DNA of 64,000 bases from RGIG4097 sp045613765 (lineage in GTDB: Bacteria > Bacillota > Clostridia > Christensenellales > CAG-917). The number at the start of each line of letters is the position of its first letter. Within the stretch, counting starts at the first letter, position 1. The DNA is taken from NCBI GenBank assembly GCA_045613765.1, contig JAZLBO010000016.1:51011-115010 (forward strand). The letters are read 5' to 3'. Both the position numbers and the translations under genes were made by a program. The notes under the pieces were generated by a model. It ran no database searches. It worked only from the letters and a program-made list of their open reading frames with translations, and was not told where the DNA came from. This document shows, one piece after another, positions 6,532 to 14,922 of this stretch.

Positions 6532-7806
6532 ATGACAGAAAAGAAAGATTTAATCAATGATTTGGACACAGAAAAAGTCTTTACACAAGAAGATTTTGCA
6601 TTTGTGGCCAACAATGAAAATGTCGTGGCAGACACAGAAAGTGCCACACCATCAACTGACAATATCACTGATGATGCCAACAATGTTGATGACAACAATC
6701 AATGCGATTTGAGTGATAACAACGAGGCAGAATACGGCGAAGAAGACAAGAGCCAAGGCGAAAACAATGAAAATGAGTTTTCTAATAGAAAACTCGCAAA
6801 GAAGAAAGGCTTGCCGACAAGAAAACTTTGTGGCATGGCAGTGCTCACGGCACTTTCAATCGTCCTTGCTTGTACGTTGCATATACCAGTTCTCCCATCT
6901 GCACCTTTCTTGGAGTATTCTCCAAGTGACGTACCAGTGCTTATTGCATCATTTATGTATGGTCCTGTGTGGGGATTGGTTATCACTGCAATCGTATCAC
7001 TTATACAAGGCTTGACGGTCAGTGCAGCAAGTGGTTGGATTGGCATTGCAATGAACTTCCTTTCAACGGGCGTATTCGTGTTGAGCGCAGGGCTCATCTA
7101 CAAATTCAAGCATGACATCAAAGGAGCAACAATAGGTATTGTGGTCGGTTTTGTTAGTGGTGTTGTGACAATGATACTTTGGAATATTCTCATCACACCT
7201 CTTTATATGGGTGTCACAAGAGAAGTTGTCATAGCAATGATACCCACAGCATTTTTGCCTTTCAACCTGTTGAAATATGCAGCCAACGGCGCAATGACCT
7301 TCTCGCTTTATAAGGCAACAGGCAAATTTTTCAAAATGGCTTTCAAAAACGTGCCAGACAAGACGGTGGACGAAGATACCATTGAAGGCAAGCATACATC
7401 ACGCAGTGTAGAGGACACAACAAAACTCGCCACACGCATTGCAGACACTCTTGAAGGTGGCGAAGTAATTGTGCTTGATGGCGACCTTGGAGCAGGCAAA
7501 ACAACCTTTACAAAAGGTTTGGCAGAGGCTTTGGGGATCAAAGATCAAGTGACAAGCCCCACTTTCACCATAATGAACGTCTATGAAGACGGCAAATTCA
7601 AACTCAATCATCTTGATATGTATCGCATTGAAAGTGAAGACGAGTTGTACGAATTGGGCGTAGAAGATGCCATGACCGAGGATACCATTACAGTTATTGA
7701 GTGGAACAAGTTGGCACTTGAAGGCAAAAAAGTCATCAAAATCAATATCACAACAGACAAAAACAAAAGGATATTCACAGTAAAACATGAAAATACTTGC
7801 AGTTGA
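6532..7806 (+). CDS. Riboflavin ECF transporter S component (RibU) fused to TsaE
   Basis: 424 residues from ATG 6532. Residues 1-90 are an acidic, low-complexity cytoplasmic extension. Residues 96-268 are a six-helix RibU-type substrate-binding subunit (LPSAPFLEYSPSDVPVLIASFMYGPVWG is the family signature) that captures riboflavin for an energy-coupling factor transporter. Residues 288-424 are TsaE, the ATPase of threonylcarbamoyl-adenosine (t6A37) tRNA synthesis: Walker A GDLGAGKTT (317-325), TSPTF (341-345), HLDMYRIES (360-368) and VIEW (388-391). TsaE is cytosolic in other bacteria; here it would be membrane-tethered and under FMN riboswitch control. No internal stop or strong internal RBS is visible (M269 lacks one). 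It overlaps tsaB by 20 nt. Confidence 0.93.
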   Translation: MTEKKDLINDLDTEKVFTQEDFAFVANNENVVADTESATPSTDNITDDANNVDDNNQCDLSDNNEAEYGEEDKSQGENNENEFSNRKLAKKKGLPTRKLCGMAVLTALSIVLACTLHIPVLPSAPFLEYSPSDVPVLIASFMYGPVWGLVITAIVSLIQGLTVSAASGWIGIAMNFLSTGVFVLSAGLIYKFKHDIKGATIGIVVGFVSGVVTMILWNILITPLYMGVTREVVIAMIPTAFLPFNLLKYAANGAMTFSLYKATGKFFKMAFKNVPDKTVDEDTIEGKHTSRSVEDTTKLATRIADTLEGGEVIVLDGDLGAGKTTFTKGLAEALGIKDQVTSPTFTIMNVYEDGKFKLNHLDMYRIESEDELYELGVEDAMTEDTITVIEWNKLALEGKKVIKINITTDKNKRIFTVKHENTCS

Positions 7807-8359
7807 CACAACATCAACAATCTTTACGGCAGTGCTCGTAGATGGAGAGAAGACACTTTCCACATCATTTGAAGTGGGAAAGTCAGGTCACTCATCTCTC
7901 ATTTTGCCCACCATAAGTGAACTTATGGATATTGCCGACACCAAGTCTGAAGATCTTGATGGTGTTGCAGTTGTGGTCGGCCCCGGCTCATTTACTGGCA
8001 TCCGTATTGGCGTGTCTGCAATGACGGCTATTGCCTACGGCACAGGTGCAAAAAGGATTGCAGTCAACTCATTTGAACTTCTTGCATACAATAGAGAAAA
8101 TGCGCTGTGTGCCATTGATGCAGGACACGGACACACATACGTTGCAAAGGTTGAAGACGGCAAGATTATATCCACGGATTTTGTTGAAGAAAAGGACAAA
8201 GACACCTTGCCCAAAGATATGGTCACTACAACAAGTTGTAGTGCAGTGGAAGCACTCGACAAGGTTGTGCGCAATAAGTGGGAAAATGGCGACTTTGTAA
8301 ACGTCTTTGAACCATACTATATGCGCAAGTCACAAGCAGAGAGAAACAATGAGATTTGA
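7787..8359 (+). CDS. tsaB: tRNA threonylcarbamoyladenosine biosynthesis protein TsaB
   Basis: 190 residues. ASKHA-fold scaffold that pairs with TsaD and TsaE to transfer the threonylcarbamoyl group to A37 of ANN-decoding tRNAs. Seen: ILAVDTTS at the N-terminus and VVVGPGSFTGIRIGVSAM (residues about 63-80), the TsaB signature. Slightly short C-terminus. The start overlaps the 3' end of the tsaE module, suggesting translational coupling; rimI overlaps its own end. TsaD is not in the window. Confidence 0.94.
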   Translation: MKILAVDTTSTIFTAVLVDGEKTLSTSFEVGKSGHSSLILPTISELMDIADTKSEDLDGVAVVVGPGSFTGIRIGVSAMTAIAYGTGAKRIAVNSFELLAYNRENALCAIDAGHGHTYVAKVEDGKIISTDFVEEKDKDTLPKDMVTTTSCSAVEALDKVVRNKWENGDFVNVFEPYYMRKSQAERNNEI

Positions 8360-8780
8360 ACCCTTGAAATACGAGCATCTCGCCCAAATGGCAGAGATTG
8401 AAAGAGAGGCTTTTGACACGCCTTGGACAGTGGCAATGTTCATCCCCGAACTATGTTCGGCAGATGCCTTTTACACTGTTGCAGTCCGTGGGGACGAGGT
8501 TTTGGGGTACGGTGGCTTTCACAAAGTTCTTGACGAAGGGCATATAACTAATATAGCAGTCAAGAGCACCGAAAGAGGCAAGGGTATCGGCAAGTTTTTG
8601 ATGGCAACTCTCATAAGCAAGGCAAGAGAGCAAGGCATAACCCAAATGACTCTTGAAGTCAATGTCAACAATGCAAGAGCAATACACCTATATGAAAGTT
8701 ACGGTTTCAAAGGGGTAGGCGTACGTAAGAAGTATTACAACGGACGTGACGATGCCCTTATAATGTGGCTTGACGTGTAG
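8349..8780 (+). CDS. rimI: Ribosomal-protein-alanine N-acetyltransferase RimI
   Basis: 143 residues. GNAT acetyltransferase that in known cases acetylates the N-terminal alanine of ribosomal protein S18. Acetyl-CoA-binding motif RGKGIGKFLMATLI, then LEVNVNNARAIHLYESYGFKGVGVRKKYY, a RimI hallmark ending. The start at 8349 overlaps tsaB by 11 nt. tsaE-tsaB-rimI(-tsaD) is the standard bacterial order. Confidence 0.93.
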   Translation: MRFEPLKYEHLAQMAEIEREAFDTPWTVAMFIPELCSADAFYTVAVRGDEVLGYGGFHKVLDEGHITNIAVKSTERGKGIGKFLMATLISKAREQGITQMTLEVNVNNARAIHLYESYGFKGVGVRKKYYNGRDDALIMWLDV

Positions 8781-9486
8781 GAGGGGGACAATAAACTATA
8801 CAGTTTTAGGCGACGGCATAAACGTAGTATTTTTACATGGCTGGGGCGGTGACGCTTCTGCCTTTTTATTTGTCGCAGAACGGCTCAAAACATTTGCAAA
8901 AAGCATAGTTGTAGATTTCAACGGATTTGGCAAAACACCAGAGCCAGATAGACCTTATTCGGTTGGAGATTATGCAGGGGAAGTTCTGTCCGTCATTGAA
9001 AAAGAAGGGGTGGAAAAAGCGATAATCGTAGGGCACTCATTTGGTGGCAGAGTGGCAATGGAAATTGCCGCCAAATTCCCCGACGTTGCCAGTGGACTTG
9101 TCCTTGTGGACAGTGCAGGCATAAAACCACGGCACAATCTTTTCTATTATATCAAAATTGCAATACACAAACTAATGAAGAAACTCGGTATGAAGGGACT
9201 AAAAGGTTCAAATGATTACCGAGTTCTTTCATTAATAATGAAAGAAACTTTCAAAAAAGTAGTGTCGTACGACCAGAGTTATCTGTTGAAAGACATATCC
9301 GTGCCCACTGCTATATTTTGGGGTAAAAAGGACAAGGATACCCCACTTTATATGGCAAGAAAACTGTCTAAAAACATCAAAGATAGCAGTCTATTTTTGC
9401 TTGACGGTGGACACTATGCATACGTTGATGATCTTGAGAAATTTGTCAGTATTTTGACTGCCTTTGTGCAACAAGTGGGGGAATAA
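8770..9486 (+). CDS. Alpha/beta hydrolase
   Basis: 238 residues from TTG 8770. Oxyanion-loop motif VVFLHGWGG, nucleophile elbow GHSFGG and a late GGHYAYVDD with the catalytic His; acid probably in FWGKKDKDTP. Substrate unknown; the MurF/Ddl neighbours give no firm hint. The start is odd: the only strong RBS (aggaggggg, 8780-8788) lies inside the TTG frame and points to ATA 8791, a very rare initiation codon, giving 231 residues. The gene overlaps rimI and is followed by murF with a 1-nt overlap. Confidence 0.82.
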   Translation: MTCRRGTINYTVLGDGINVVFLHGWGGDASAFLFVAERLKTFAKSIVVDFNGFGKTPEPDRPYSVGDYAGEVLSVIEKEGVEKAIIVGHSFGGRVAMEIAAKFPDVASGLVLVDSAGIKPRHNLFYYIKIAIHKLMKKLGMKGLKGSNDYRVLSLIMKETFKKVVSYDQSYLLKDISVPTAIFWGKKDKDTPLYMARKLSKNIKDSSLFLLDGGHYAYVDDLEKFVSILTAFVQQVGE

Positions 9487-11069
9487 TGTTTATACGTGGA
9501 GATTGGTTTTTTGTTTTGTTATCCTTGCTTACAACTGCCTTTATGGCAAAGCCCTACATATACGCCATGCAACAAGACAATTATCGTCTGCAATGTGTGT
9601 TCAAGAGCAAAACTATAAGGCGAATATTCCTTGTGGATATGATGGCAATGCTTGTATTTATTGGCATATATATTGGTGTCAGTTATCTTCACTCAAGAGC
9701 CTTTTGGGGATTTTTGGTGGCAATGTTTTTCTTCGTGGCAGAAACGGTGCTATATTTTGCAGAAGATGGCGACAAAAAGAAACCATTGAAATACACCAAA
9801 AGGGCAGTCCGTGGCTTTGGTGCGATTATACTCACTGAAACGGCAGTGATAACTGCAATATTGTTTCATTTAAGTGGCATATTTGATGATGACAACGCCT
9901 TCTTTAGATATGTAGGATTTTTGATAATTCCAGTATTCTATCCACTTGTTTTGCTCTTGACAATGAGTGTTGTCAACCTGTTTGAAGGTCTAAATAATCG
10001 CAGATATGAAACAAAGACAAAAAAGGCACTTGAAAAAAGCGACACACTGAAAATCGCCATCACGGGAAGTTATGGAAAGACAAGTGTCAAAAACTTCTTG
10101 AAACACATCCTTGCAGTCAAATATCACGTGTTGGCAACCCCAGAAAGTTACAACACACCAATGGGAATATCCAAAACAGTGAAAGGGCTCGATTTGACTC
10201 ATCAAATTTTCATAGCAGAGATGGGTGCAAGACGAGTTGGAGATATCAAAAGGTTGATGAAAATTGTGCAACCGGACATATCTGTCCTTACAGGCATCAA
10301 CTCTCAACACCTTGAAACTTTCAAAACTCAAGACAATATCATCAAAGAAAAACTGCAGGTTGCCACAATGTTGCAAGAAAATGGAAAAGTTATGATAAAC
10401 GGCAATCTAAAAGGGTTAATTGAAGATTTTGCCCCTCAAATATCTGCGCAAATTGTCTATGCAGGAAGAGAGAGCGATCAAGTTTTTGCAAGTGATATAC
10501 TGCTGACAGATGATGGTTGCACCTTCAATCTTCACTTTGGAGATGAAGTGTATAGTGCCACGACACAACTTATCGGTTCGCATAATGTTGAAAATATTGC
10601 AGTGGCATCTTCGGTGGCTTATGCACTTGGAATATCTCCAAAGCATATAGTGGAAAGAATTGCAACCATAGAACCTGTGCCACACCGATTGCAACTGATA
10701 CAAAGGGATGTTATCAACATAATTGATGACACTTTCAACGGCAACCCTGACGGCGCACGTGTGGCACTTGAAACCCTTGATTGCTTCAAAGGGAGAAAGG
10801 TTGTCATAACCCCGGGGCTTGTTGAATTGGGGGACAGAGAAAAAGATGAAAACATTTTGCTTGGGGAAAGGATAGGCAAAGTGGCAGACGTTGTTGTGCT
10901 TATTGGTGGCAAACGAAGTGAGCAACTAAAACACGGACTACGAGATTTTCAAGGGGAAGTATTGCACTTTCAAACCTTGAAATTGGCAGAGCAGTCATTC
11001 AAGGATTTTATACGAATTGGCGACACCATTTTACTGCTCAATGACTTGCCAGACGTGTATGAAGAATAG
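9486..11069 (+). CDS. murF: MurF-type Mur ligase with N-terminal membrane domain
   Basis: 527 residues. Residues 1-175 contain about five membrane helices; residues 190-527 are a Mur ligase with P-loop ITGSYGKTSVKN, TPESYNTPMGI and HRLQLIQRDVINIIDDTFNGNPDGARVAL, the MurF-like signature. The reaction is ATP-dependent joining of D-Ala-D-Ala to UDP-MurNAc-tripeptide. The membrane-anchored form is known in Clostridia. It sits with the Ddl-type gene just downstream, which makes the dipeptide substrate, rather than in the dcw cluster at 27-40 kb. Confidence 0.88.
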   Translation: MFIRGDWFFVLLSLLTTAFMAKPYIYAMQQDNYRLQCVFKSKTIRRIFLVDMMAMLVFIGIYIGVSYLHSRAFWGFLVAMFFFVAETVLYFAEDGDKKKPLKYTKRAVRGFGAIILTETAVITAILFHLSGIFDDDNAFFRYVGFLIIPVFYPLVLLLTMSVVNLFEGLNNRRYETKTKKALEKSDTLKIAITGSYGKTSVKNFLKHILAVKYHVLATPESYNTPMGISKTVKGLDLTHQIFIAEMGARRVGDIKRLMKIVQPDISVLTGINSQHLETFKTQDNIIKEKLQVATMLQENGKVMINGNLKGLIEDFAPQISAQIVYAGRESDQVFASDILLTDDGCTFNLHFGDEVYSATTQLIGSHNVENIAVASSVAYALGISPKHIVERIATIEPVPHRLQLIQRDVINIIDDTFNGNPDGARVALETLDCFKGRKVVITPGLVELGDREKDENILLGERIGKVADVVVLIGGKRSEQLKHGLRDFQGEVLHFQTLKLAEQSFKDFIRIGDTILLLNDLPDVYEE

Positions 11070-11076
11070 GGGGAGT

Positions 11077-12210
11077 ATGAAAAAGAAAATTGCACTTATA
11101 TTTGGTGGCAGATCAGTTGAAAGAGATATATCAATCATCACTGCATTTCAAACAAAAACTGCGTTAGATAACCAAAAATACAATGTTTTGCCTATATATT
11201 TGTATGAAGGGGATTTTTACACGGGGGATATGAAAAGCATCAAGGATTTTGCTTCATTTTTGCCTTCTGCAAACAAAAAATTGGTGCTATTCAGTGGTGT
11301 ATTTTGCCTTTTGAAAAAGAACAAATTGACACCACTTTTCAAGCCTGATGTGGTTGTAAATTGTTGCCATGGTGGAGAAGGAGAAAATGGGACGATTGCA
11401 GGTATTTTGGAGTATAATGGATTTCCTCACACAAGCCCTGATCTATTTCAATCGGCTCTTTGTATGGACAAGACAGAAAGCAAGGTGATTTTTGACAGTA
11501 TGTTTCTTAACACTGCAAAATCAATATCGTTTTTCCGTCACCAATATGAAAATAATGTTGATGCTATTCTTGAAAAAATTGAAAGTAGGATAGAATATCC
11601 TATGATAGTCAAACCATCTCATTTGGGCAGTAGTATTGGAATTGGCATTGCCACCAACCAAGATCAACTGAAAAGTGCCATTGCCGTTGCCGTTGAGTTT
11701 GATGAAAAAATACTTGTAGAGCACAAACTGACTGACTTTGTTGAAGTAAATTGCGCAGTGTATAGGGGTGTGAACGGGATTGTTGTGTCAACAACAGAGC
11801 AACCTTTGTCAAAGAGTGATTTTTTGTCCTTTGAAGACAAATATTCAACGGGCAAAATGAGTGGTGGTGGACATATAATACCTGCACCAATCGGCAATCT
11901 AAACGGGCAAATTGAAGAAATCACGGCAAATATTTATGACAAATTAGGATTGAAAGGTGTTGTGCGCATTGACTATCTTGTTGACATTGAAAGGGAGAAG
12001 ATATACGTCAATGAAATCAACACCGTGCCGGGATCTCTTGCACATTATCTCTTTGAAAGAAAGGGTATATCCTTTGGAGATATGCTTGACGACATAATTG
12101 AATATGTTGAAAGGGAGTACCTTGACAAAAAATCACGGATTCGCAGTTTTTCAACAGGTGTTCTTGACAACTTCAAGGGTGGAACAAAATCTCAAAATTT
12201 GAAAGGATAA
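11077..12210 (+). CDS. ddl: D-alanine--D-alanine ligase family protein
   Basis: 377 residues. ATP-grasp enzyme: FGGRSVERDIS at the N-terminus, CCHGGEGENGTIAGILE, KPSHLGSSIGI (phosphate-binding loop) and YVNEINTVPGSLAHYLF (Mg-binding). The PGSLAHYLF ending differs from the PGxTxxSxYP of classical Ddl and is typical of a clostridial Ddl-like branch, so the second substrate should be checked. The start at 11077 follows RBS aggggga. A 40-residue C-terminal tail is non-conserved. Expected partner: the upstream MurF. Confidence 0.85.
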   Translation: MKKKIALIFGGRSVERDISIITAFQTKTALDNQKYNVLPIYLYEGDFYTGDMKSIKDFASFLPSANKKLVLFSGVFCLLKKNKLTPLFKPDVVVNCCHGGEGENGTIAGILEYNGFPHTSPDLFQSALCMDKTESKVIFDSMFLNTAKSISFFRHQYENNVDAILEKIESRIEYPMIVKPSHLGSSIGIGIATNQDQLKSAIAVAVEFDEKILVEHKLTDFVEVNCAVYRGVNGIVVSTTEQPLSKSDFLSFEDKYSTGKMSGGGHIIPAPIGNLNGQIEEITANIYDKLGLKGVVRIDYLVDIEREKIYVNEINTVPGSLAHYLFERKGISFGDMLDDIIEYVEREYLDKKSRIRSFSTGVLDNFKGGTKSQNLKG

Positions 12211-12220
12211 GGGAAAAGAA

Positions 12221-12247
12221 AAAGCACTCAATCGAGTGCTTTTTTTG
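12221..12247. terminator. Bidirectional terminator
   Basis: Stem AAAGCACTC-AATC-GAGTGCTTT followed by T-run, between the ddl gene and the convergent membrane-protein gene. Confidence 0.9.
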
Positions 12248-12261
12248 TTTGTTTTGTTTGG

Positions 12262-13071
12262 TTATTCTTGTGCCACAACATATTCGCCGTCAATCTCAAT
12301 AGTGTCCTTAAGTTCAACAGGAATATACAATCTTATTTGGGCTTCAATGGTGTTTTCTTCCATCAGGAAGAACAACATTTTTGCCACACTATCATCAGCA
12401 TCAATGGTGGGCTTTGCATTTTCTGTGATCTTCACTGTGCCGCCAATATAATTGATTGTCAACTGACCAGAAAAAGTTTCATATCCTTTGACGGACACAA
12501 AATCATCATCTTCGGTGTAGATAACCACCACGTTTTTGCCGTCCAAATTAAGTGAAATTCTTTCTATGGGCTTGTCGGGGTTGGTTGTGTCATATTTTAC
12601 GTCATAGGTCTTTGCTTGAGCATTGTAGCCGTGCGACACACGATATTCCCCAATTTCACTGCGCCAATCATCAGGGGATATTGCGCCAAGCCCTGCAGAT
12701 ATAAGGATAAACACTGTGCCAACTGCCATAACTATCAAGCAAATGTTTTGATATGAAATGCTCATCTTTTTTTCTGTGGCAACGGTGGTTTTTGCAGGAG
12801 CAGGAGTTTCATCAACGGACTTTGCAAAGCGTTTTGCATACTTGAGATATACGTCAATGAGCAAAAGCCCCACACCGATGGACAAAACTGCCACGCCAAA
12901 CATAATAAGGAAAATCATTGCAGACTCAAGAGCAATGTATCCAACAGATGCATACACTGTGGCAAAAATCCCAAATGCAAACAATCCAATCATAAGGATT
13001 ATGAGCAAAGGGAAGGGGACGTATGACAATCCCTTCAAAAATTCATCTTTTGTGACCTTCTTCTTTTCCAT
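12262..13071 (-). CDS. Membrane protein with C-terminal beta-rich domain, unknown function
   Basis: 269 residues. Three membrane helices (about 16-37, 45-72 and 108-130), then an extracytoplasmic beta-rich region from 135 (GKNVVVIYTEDDDFVSVKGY, GGTVKITENAKP, IRLYIPVELKDTIEID) that resembles the DUF4097-like putative adhesin beta-helix. The resemblance is suggestive only. No RBS: a -10 box lies 6 nt before ATG 13071. An inverted repeat covers the -35 box, so it is probably regulated by a dimeric repressor. Confidence 0.6.
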   Translation of the reverse strand: MEKKKVTKDEFLKGLSYVPFPLLIILMIGLFAFGIFATVYASVGYIALESAMIFLIMFGVAVLSIGVGLLLIDVYLKYAKRFAKSVDETPAPAKTTVATEKKMSISYQNICLIVMAVGTVFILISAGLGAISPDDWRSEIGEYRVSHGYNAQAKTYDVKYDTTNPDKPIERISLNLDGKNVVVIYTEDDDFVSVKGYETFSGQLTINYIGGTVKITENAKPTIDADDSVAKMLFFLMEENTIEAQIRLYIPVELKDTIEIDGEYVVAQE

Positions 13072-13077
13072 ATTTTC

Positions 13078-13108
13078 ATTTTACAATAACATGACACTTT
13101 GTGTCAAA
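13078..13108 (-). promoter_or_regulatory. Promoter with operator-like inverted repeat for the 12.3-13.1 kb membrane gene
   Basis: Minus strand: -35 TTGACA (13108-13103), 18-nt spacer, -10 TAAAAT (13084-13079 region), then 6 nt to ATG 13071. A perfect inverted repeat TGACAC-TTT-GTGTCA (13092-13106) overlaps the -35. Confidence 0.65.
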
Positions 13109-13304
13109 CACTTTCATCAACCACTTTGGCTTGCAAAATCTTTTCATTTATATTTTCTTTTGGAGTGTATTTTTGTCAAAAGAAATCTGCCGTGTTCTAA
13201 ACCGTTTTGTACATGCGTAATTTATCTCTATAGACGAAGTGCGAACTTTTACGACATTATATTTCATTTTTTGTCAAAGCAGTTGGTCTAATATGGGGGT
13301 GAAG

Positions 13305-14072
13305 ATGTTTCTTGTTGTAAAAAGGCAAAACATACTTTTCTATTGTGCCGTAGTAGTGGCAGTGGTTGTCCTTTGTCTGTGCATATCTTTTTCATCAGTT
13401 GCAGGTGTCTATTTTGGCGAAACAACTCGCAAAATCCCAGTGTACCGAGTGGATATGGCAGAAGAAGACAAAGTCATAGCCCTAACCTTTGACGCTGCTT
13501 GGGGTGCAGACAAAACGCTGAAAATCATAGAAATACTCAAAGAGTATGGTGCAAATGCCACATTCTTTTTGGTTGGGTTTTGGATTGACAAATACCCCGA
13601 AGAAACAAAAGCAATTTCCCAAGCAGGTTTTGACATTGGCAATCACTCTGAAAATCATCTTAATATGCCACGATTATCTTCAAGCAAGATGGCAGAAGAA
13701 ATTACTTCCGTCAACAAGAAGATATACAACCTTACAGGCAAATCCCCCGTCTATTTTAGAGCCCCGTTTGGCGACTATGCCAACAATCTTATGACTTGCA
13801 TCGAAGATCTCGGCATGGTGGGCATACAGTGGTCTATAGACAGTCTGGACTGGAAAGGACTGGGTGTCAAAGAAATTGCTGAAAGGATAGTGCCCAAGGC
13901 AAAGAGTGGGGATATAGTCTTATTCCACAACAATAGCGACCATATCCTTGAGGCGTTGCCGGTGGTATTGGAGGCACTGAAAAACAAGGGTTTCAAGTTT
14001 GTGGCATTAAGTGAAATGGTGATGACGGACAACTATTATGTGGACTCACAAGGCGTCCAGCGAAAAAGATAA
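13305..14072 (+). CDS. Polysaccharide deacetylase, PdaB-like
   Basis: 255 residues from ATG 13305 (RBS gggggtgaag). One N-terminal membrane anchor or signal (about 8-30), then a NodB domain: TFDAAWG (motif 1; the first Asp is present, Ala replaces the second Asp as in PdaB), GNHSENH (motif 2), RAPFGDY (motif 3), IQWSIDSLDWK and DIVLFHNN. PdaB-type proteins are made during sporulation and act on cortex or spore wall peptidoglycan; that role is inferred from family similarity and the sporulation-rich genome. Confidence 0.85.
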   Translation: MFLVVKRQNILFYCAVVVAVVVLCLCISFSSVAGVYFGETTRKIPVYRVDMAEEDKVIALTFDAAWGADKTLKIIEILKEYGANATFFLVGFWIDKYPEETKAISQAGFDIGNHSENHLNMPRLSSSKMAEEITSVNKKIYNLTGKSPVYFRAPFGDYANNLMTCIEDLGMVGIQWSIDSLDWKGLGVKEIAERIVPKAKSGDIVLFHNNSDHILEALPVVLEALKNKGFKFVALSEMVMTDNYYVDSQGVQRKR

Positions 14073-14107
14073 ACGGAAAATACAATTCAACATACAAGGA
14101 GAAATAA

Positions 14108-14722
14108 ATGAGTTACGATCAACTTGAAAACAACAAAGTCTATCTATGTGGCACAGTGGCAGATGCCCCCGAGTTTTCCCACGAAGTTATGGGAGAAGGT
14201 TTCTACGACCTTACACTTGACGTGCAAAGGCTCAGTGGTCAATACGACAAAATTCCTTTGACAATATCCGAGCGACTTATGGGAGATATCCCCCTTGATT
14301 GCGGGGAGAAACTGGGAGTATATGGTCAACTGCGCAGTTATAACAAAGTGGTTGGGGATAGAAGTAAACTTGTGCTCAAAGTGTTTGTCCGTGAACTTGG
14401 CGAAGGAGATGAGCAAAACCCCAACTATATAGAAATCGAAGGATACGTGTGCAAACCCACCGTATATAGAACAACGCCCTTTGGCAGAGAGATATGCGAC
14501 GTTCTTCTTGCAGTCAACCGAGCCTACAACAAATCAGACTATATCCCCTGTATTGCTTGGGGAAGAAATGCAAGATATGCAGAGTCCTTTGAAGTGGGGG
14601 ACAGAGTTCTTGTGTCTGGGCGCATCCAATCAAGAGAATACCAAAAGGCACTTGAAGACGGATCTTATGAAAGCCGTGTTGCCTACGAGGTGTCAATCAA
14701 CAAAATAGAAAAGACCTTGTAG
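14108..14722 (+). CDS. Single-stranded-DNA-binding-like protein with two OB folds
   Basis: 204 residues. Two tandem SSB-like OB domains: residues 8-95 (NKVYLCGTVADAPEFSHE...) and 103-200 (NYIEIEGYVCKPTVYRTTPFGREICDVLLAVNR...YIPCIAWGRNARYAESFEVGDRVLVSGRIQSREYQ), the second being the better match to SSB. This double-OB form is a clostridial paralogue, distinct from the housekeeping SSB, and lacks the acidic C-terminal tip. Start with RBS aaggag. DNA-binding role inferred. Confidence 0.8.
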   Translation: MSYDQLENNKVYLCGTVADAPEFSHEVMGEGFYDLTLDVQRLSGQYDKIPLTISERLMGDIPLDCGEKLGVYGQLRSYNKVVGDRSKLVLKVFVRELGEGDEQNPNYIEIEGYVCKPTVYRTTPFGREICDVLLAVNRAYNKSDYIPCIAWGRNARYAESFEVGDRVLVSGRIQSREYQKALEDGSYESRVAYEVSINKIEKTL

Positions 14723-14841
14723 CACTTATAATGCAAAAGACACATAAGCACAAGACAATTTACACATAGGGGGGATCTACATATCTGCACAAAAAATGCA
14801 ATATGGAAACAAATTATCCCACTTTCTTGCAAAATGTGGTA

Positions 14842-14870
14842 TTTACAATCAGCAGAAAGTCGTGTATAAT
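14842..14870 (+). promoter_or_regulatory. Promoter of GH36-yggS-sepF-lspA region
   Basis: -35 TTTACA (14842-14847), 17-nt spacer, -10 TATAAT (14865-14870), upstream of the alpha-galactosidase gene. Confidence 0.85.
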
Positions 14871-14883
14871 GTTCGTATGCTAT

Positions 14884-14904
14884 TATGCGCACGCCGTGTG
14901 TGTA
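14884..14904 (+). promoter_or_regulatory. 5'-UTR hairpin of the GH36 gene
   Basis: 9-bp stem (including G-T pairs) around a GCC loop, 14 nt after the -10 box. Alternating purine-pyrimidine sequence, similar in style and position to the leaders of ftsA (38011) and scpA (50161). Confidence 0.55.
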
Positions 14905-14922
14905 CGTACGAAAGGGGGAATT

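Noticed and set aside
11077..12210. Vancomycin-resistance-type D-Ala-D-Lac ligase
   Set aside because: No vanH/vanX-like neighbours, and the context is the normal MurF-Ddl pair; the unusual PGSLAHYLF end is a known clostridial variant.
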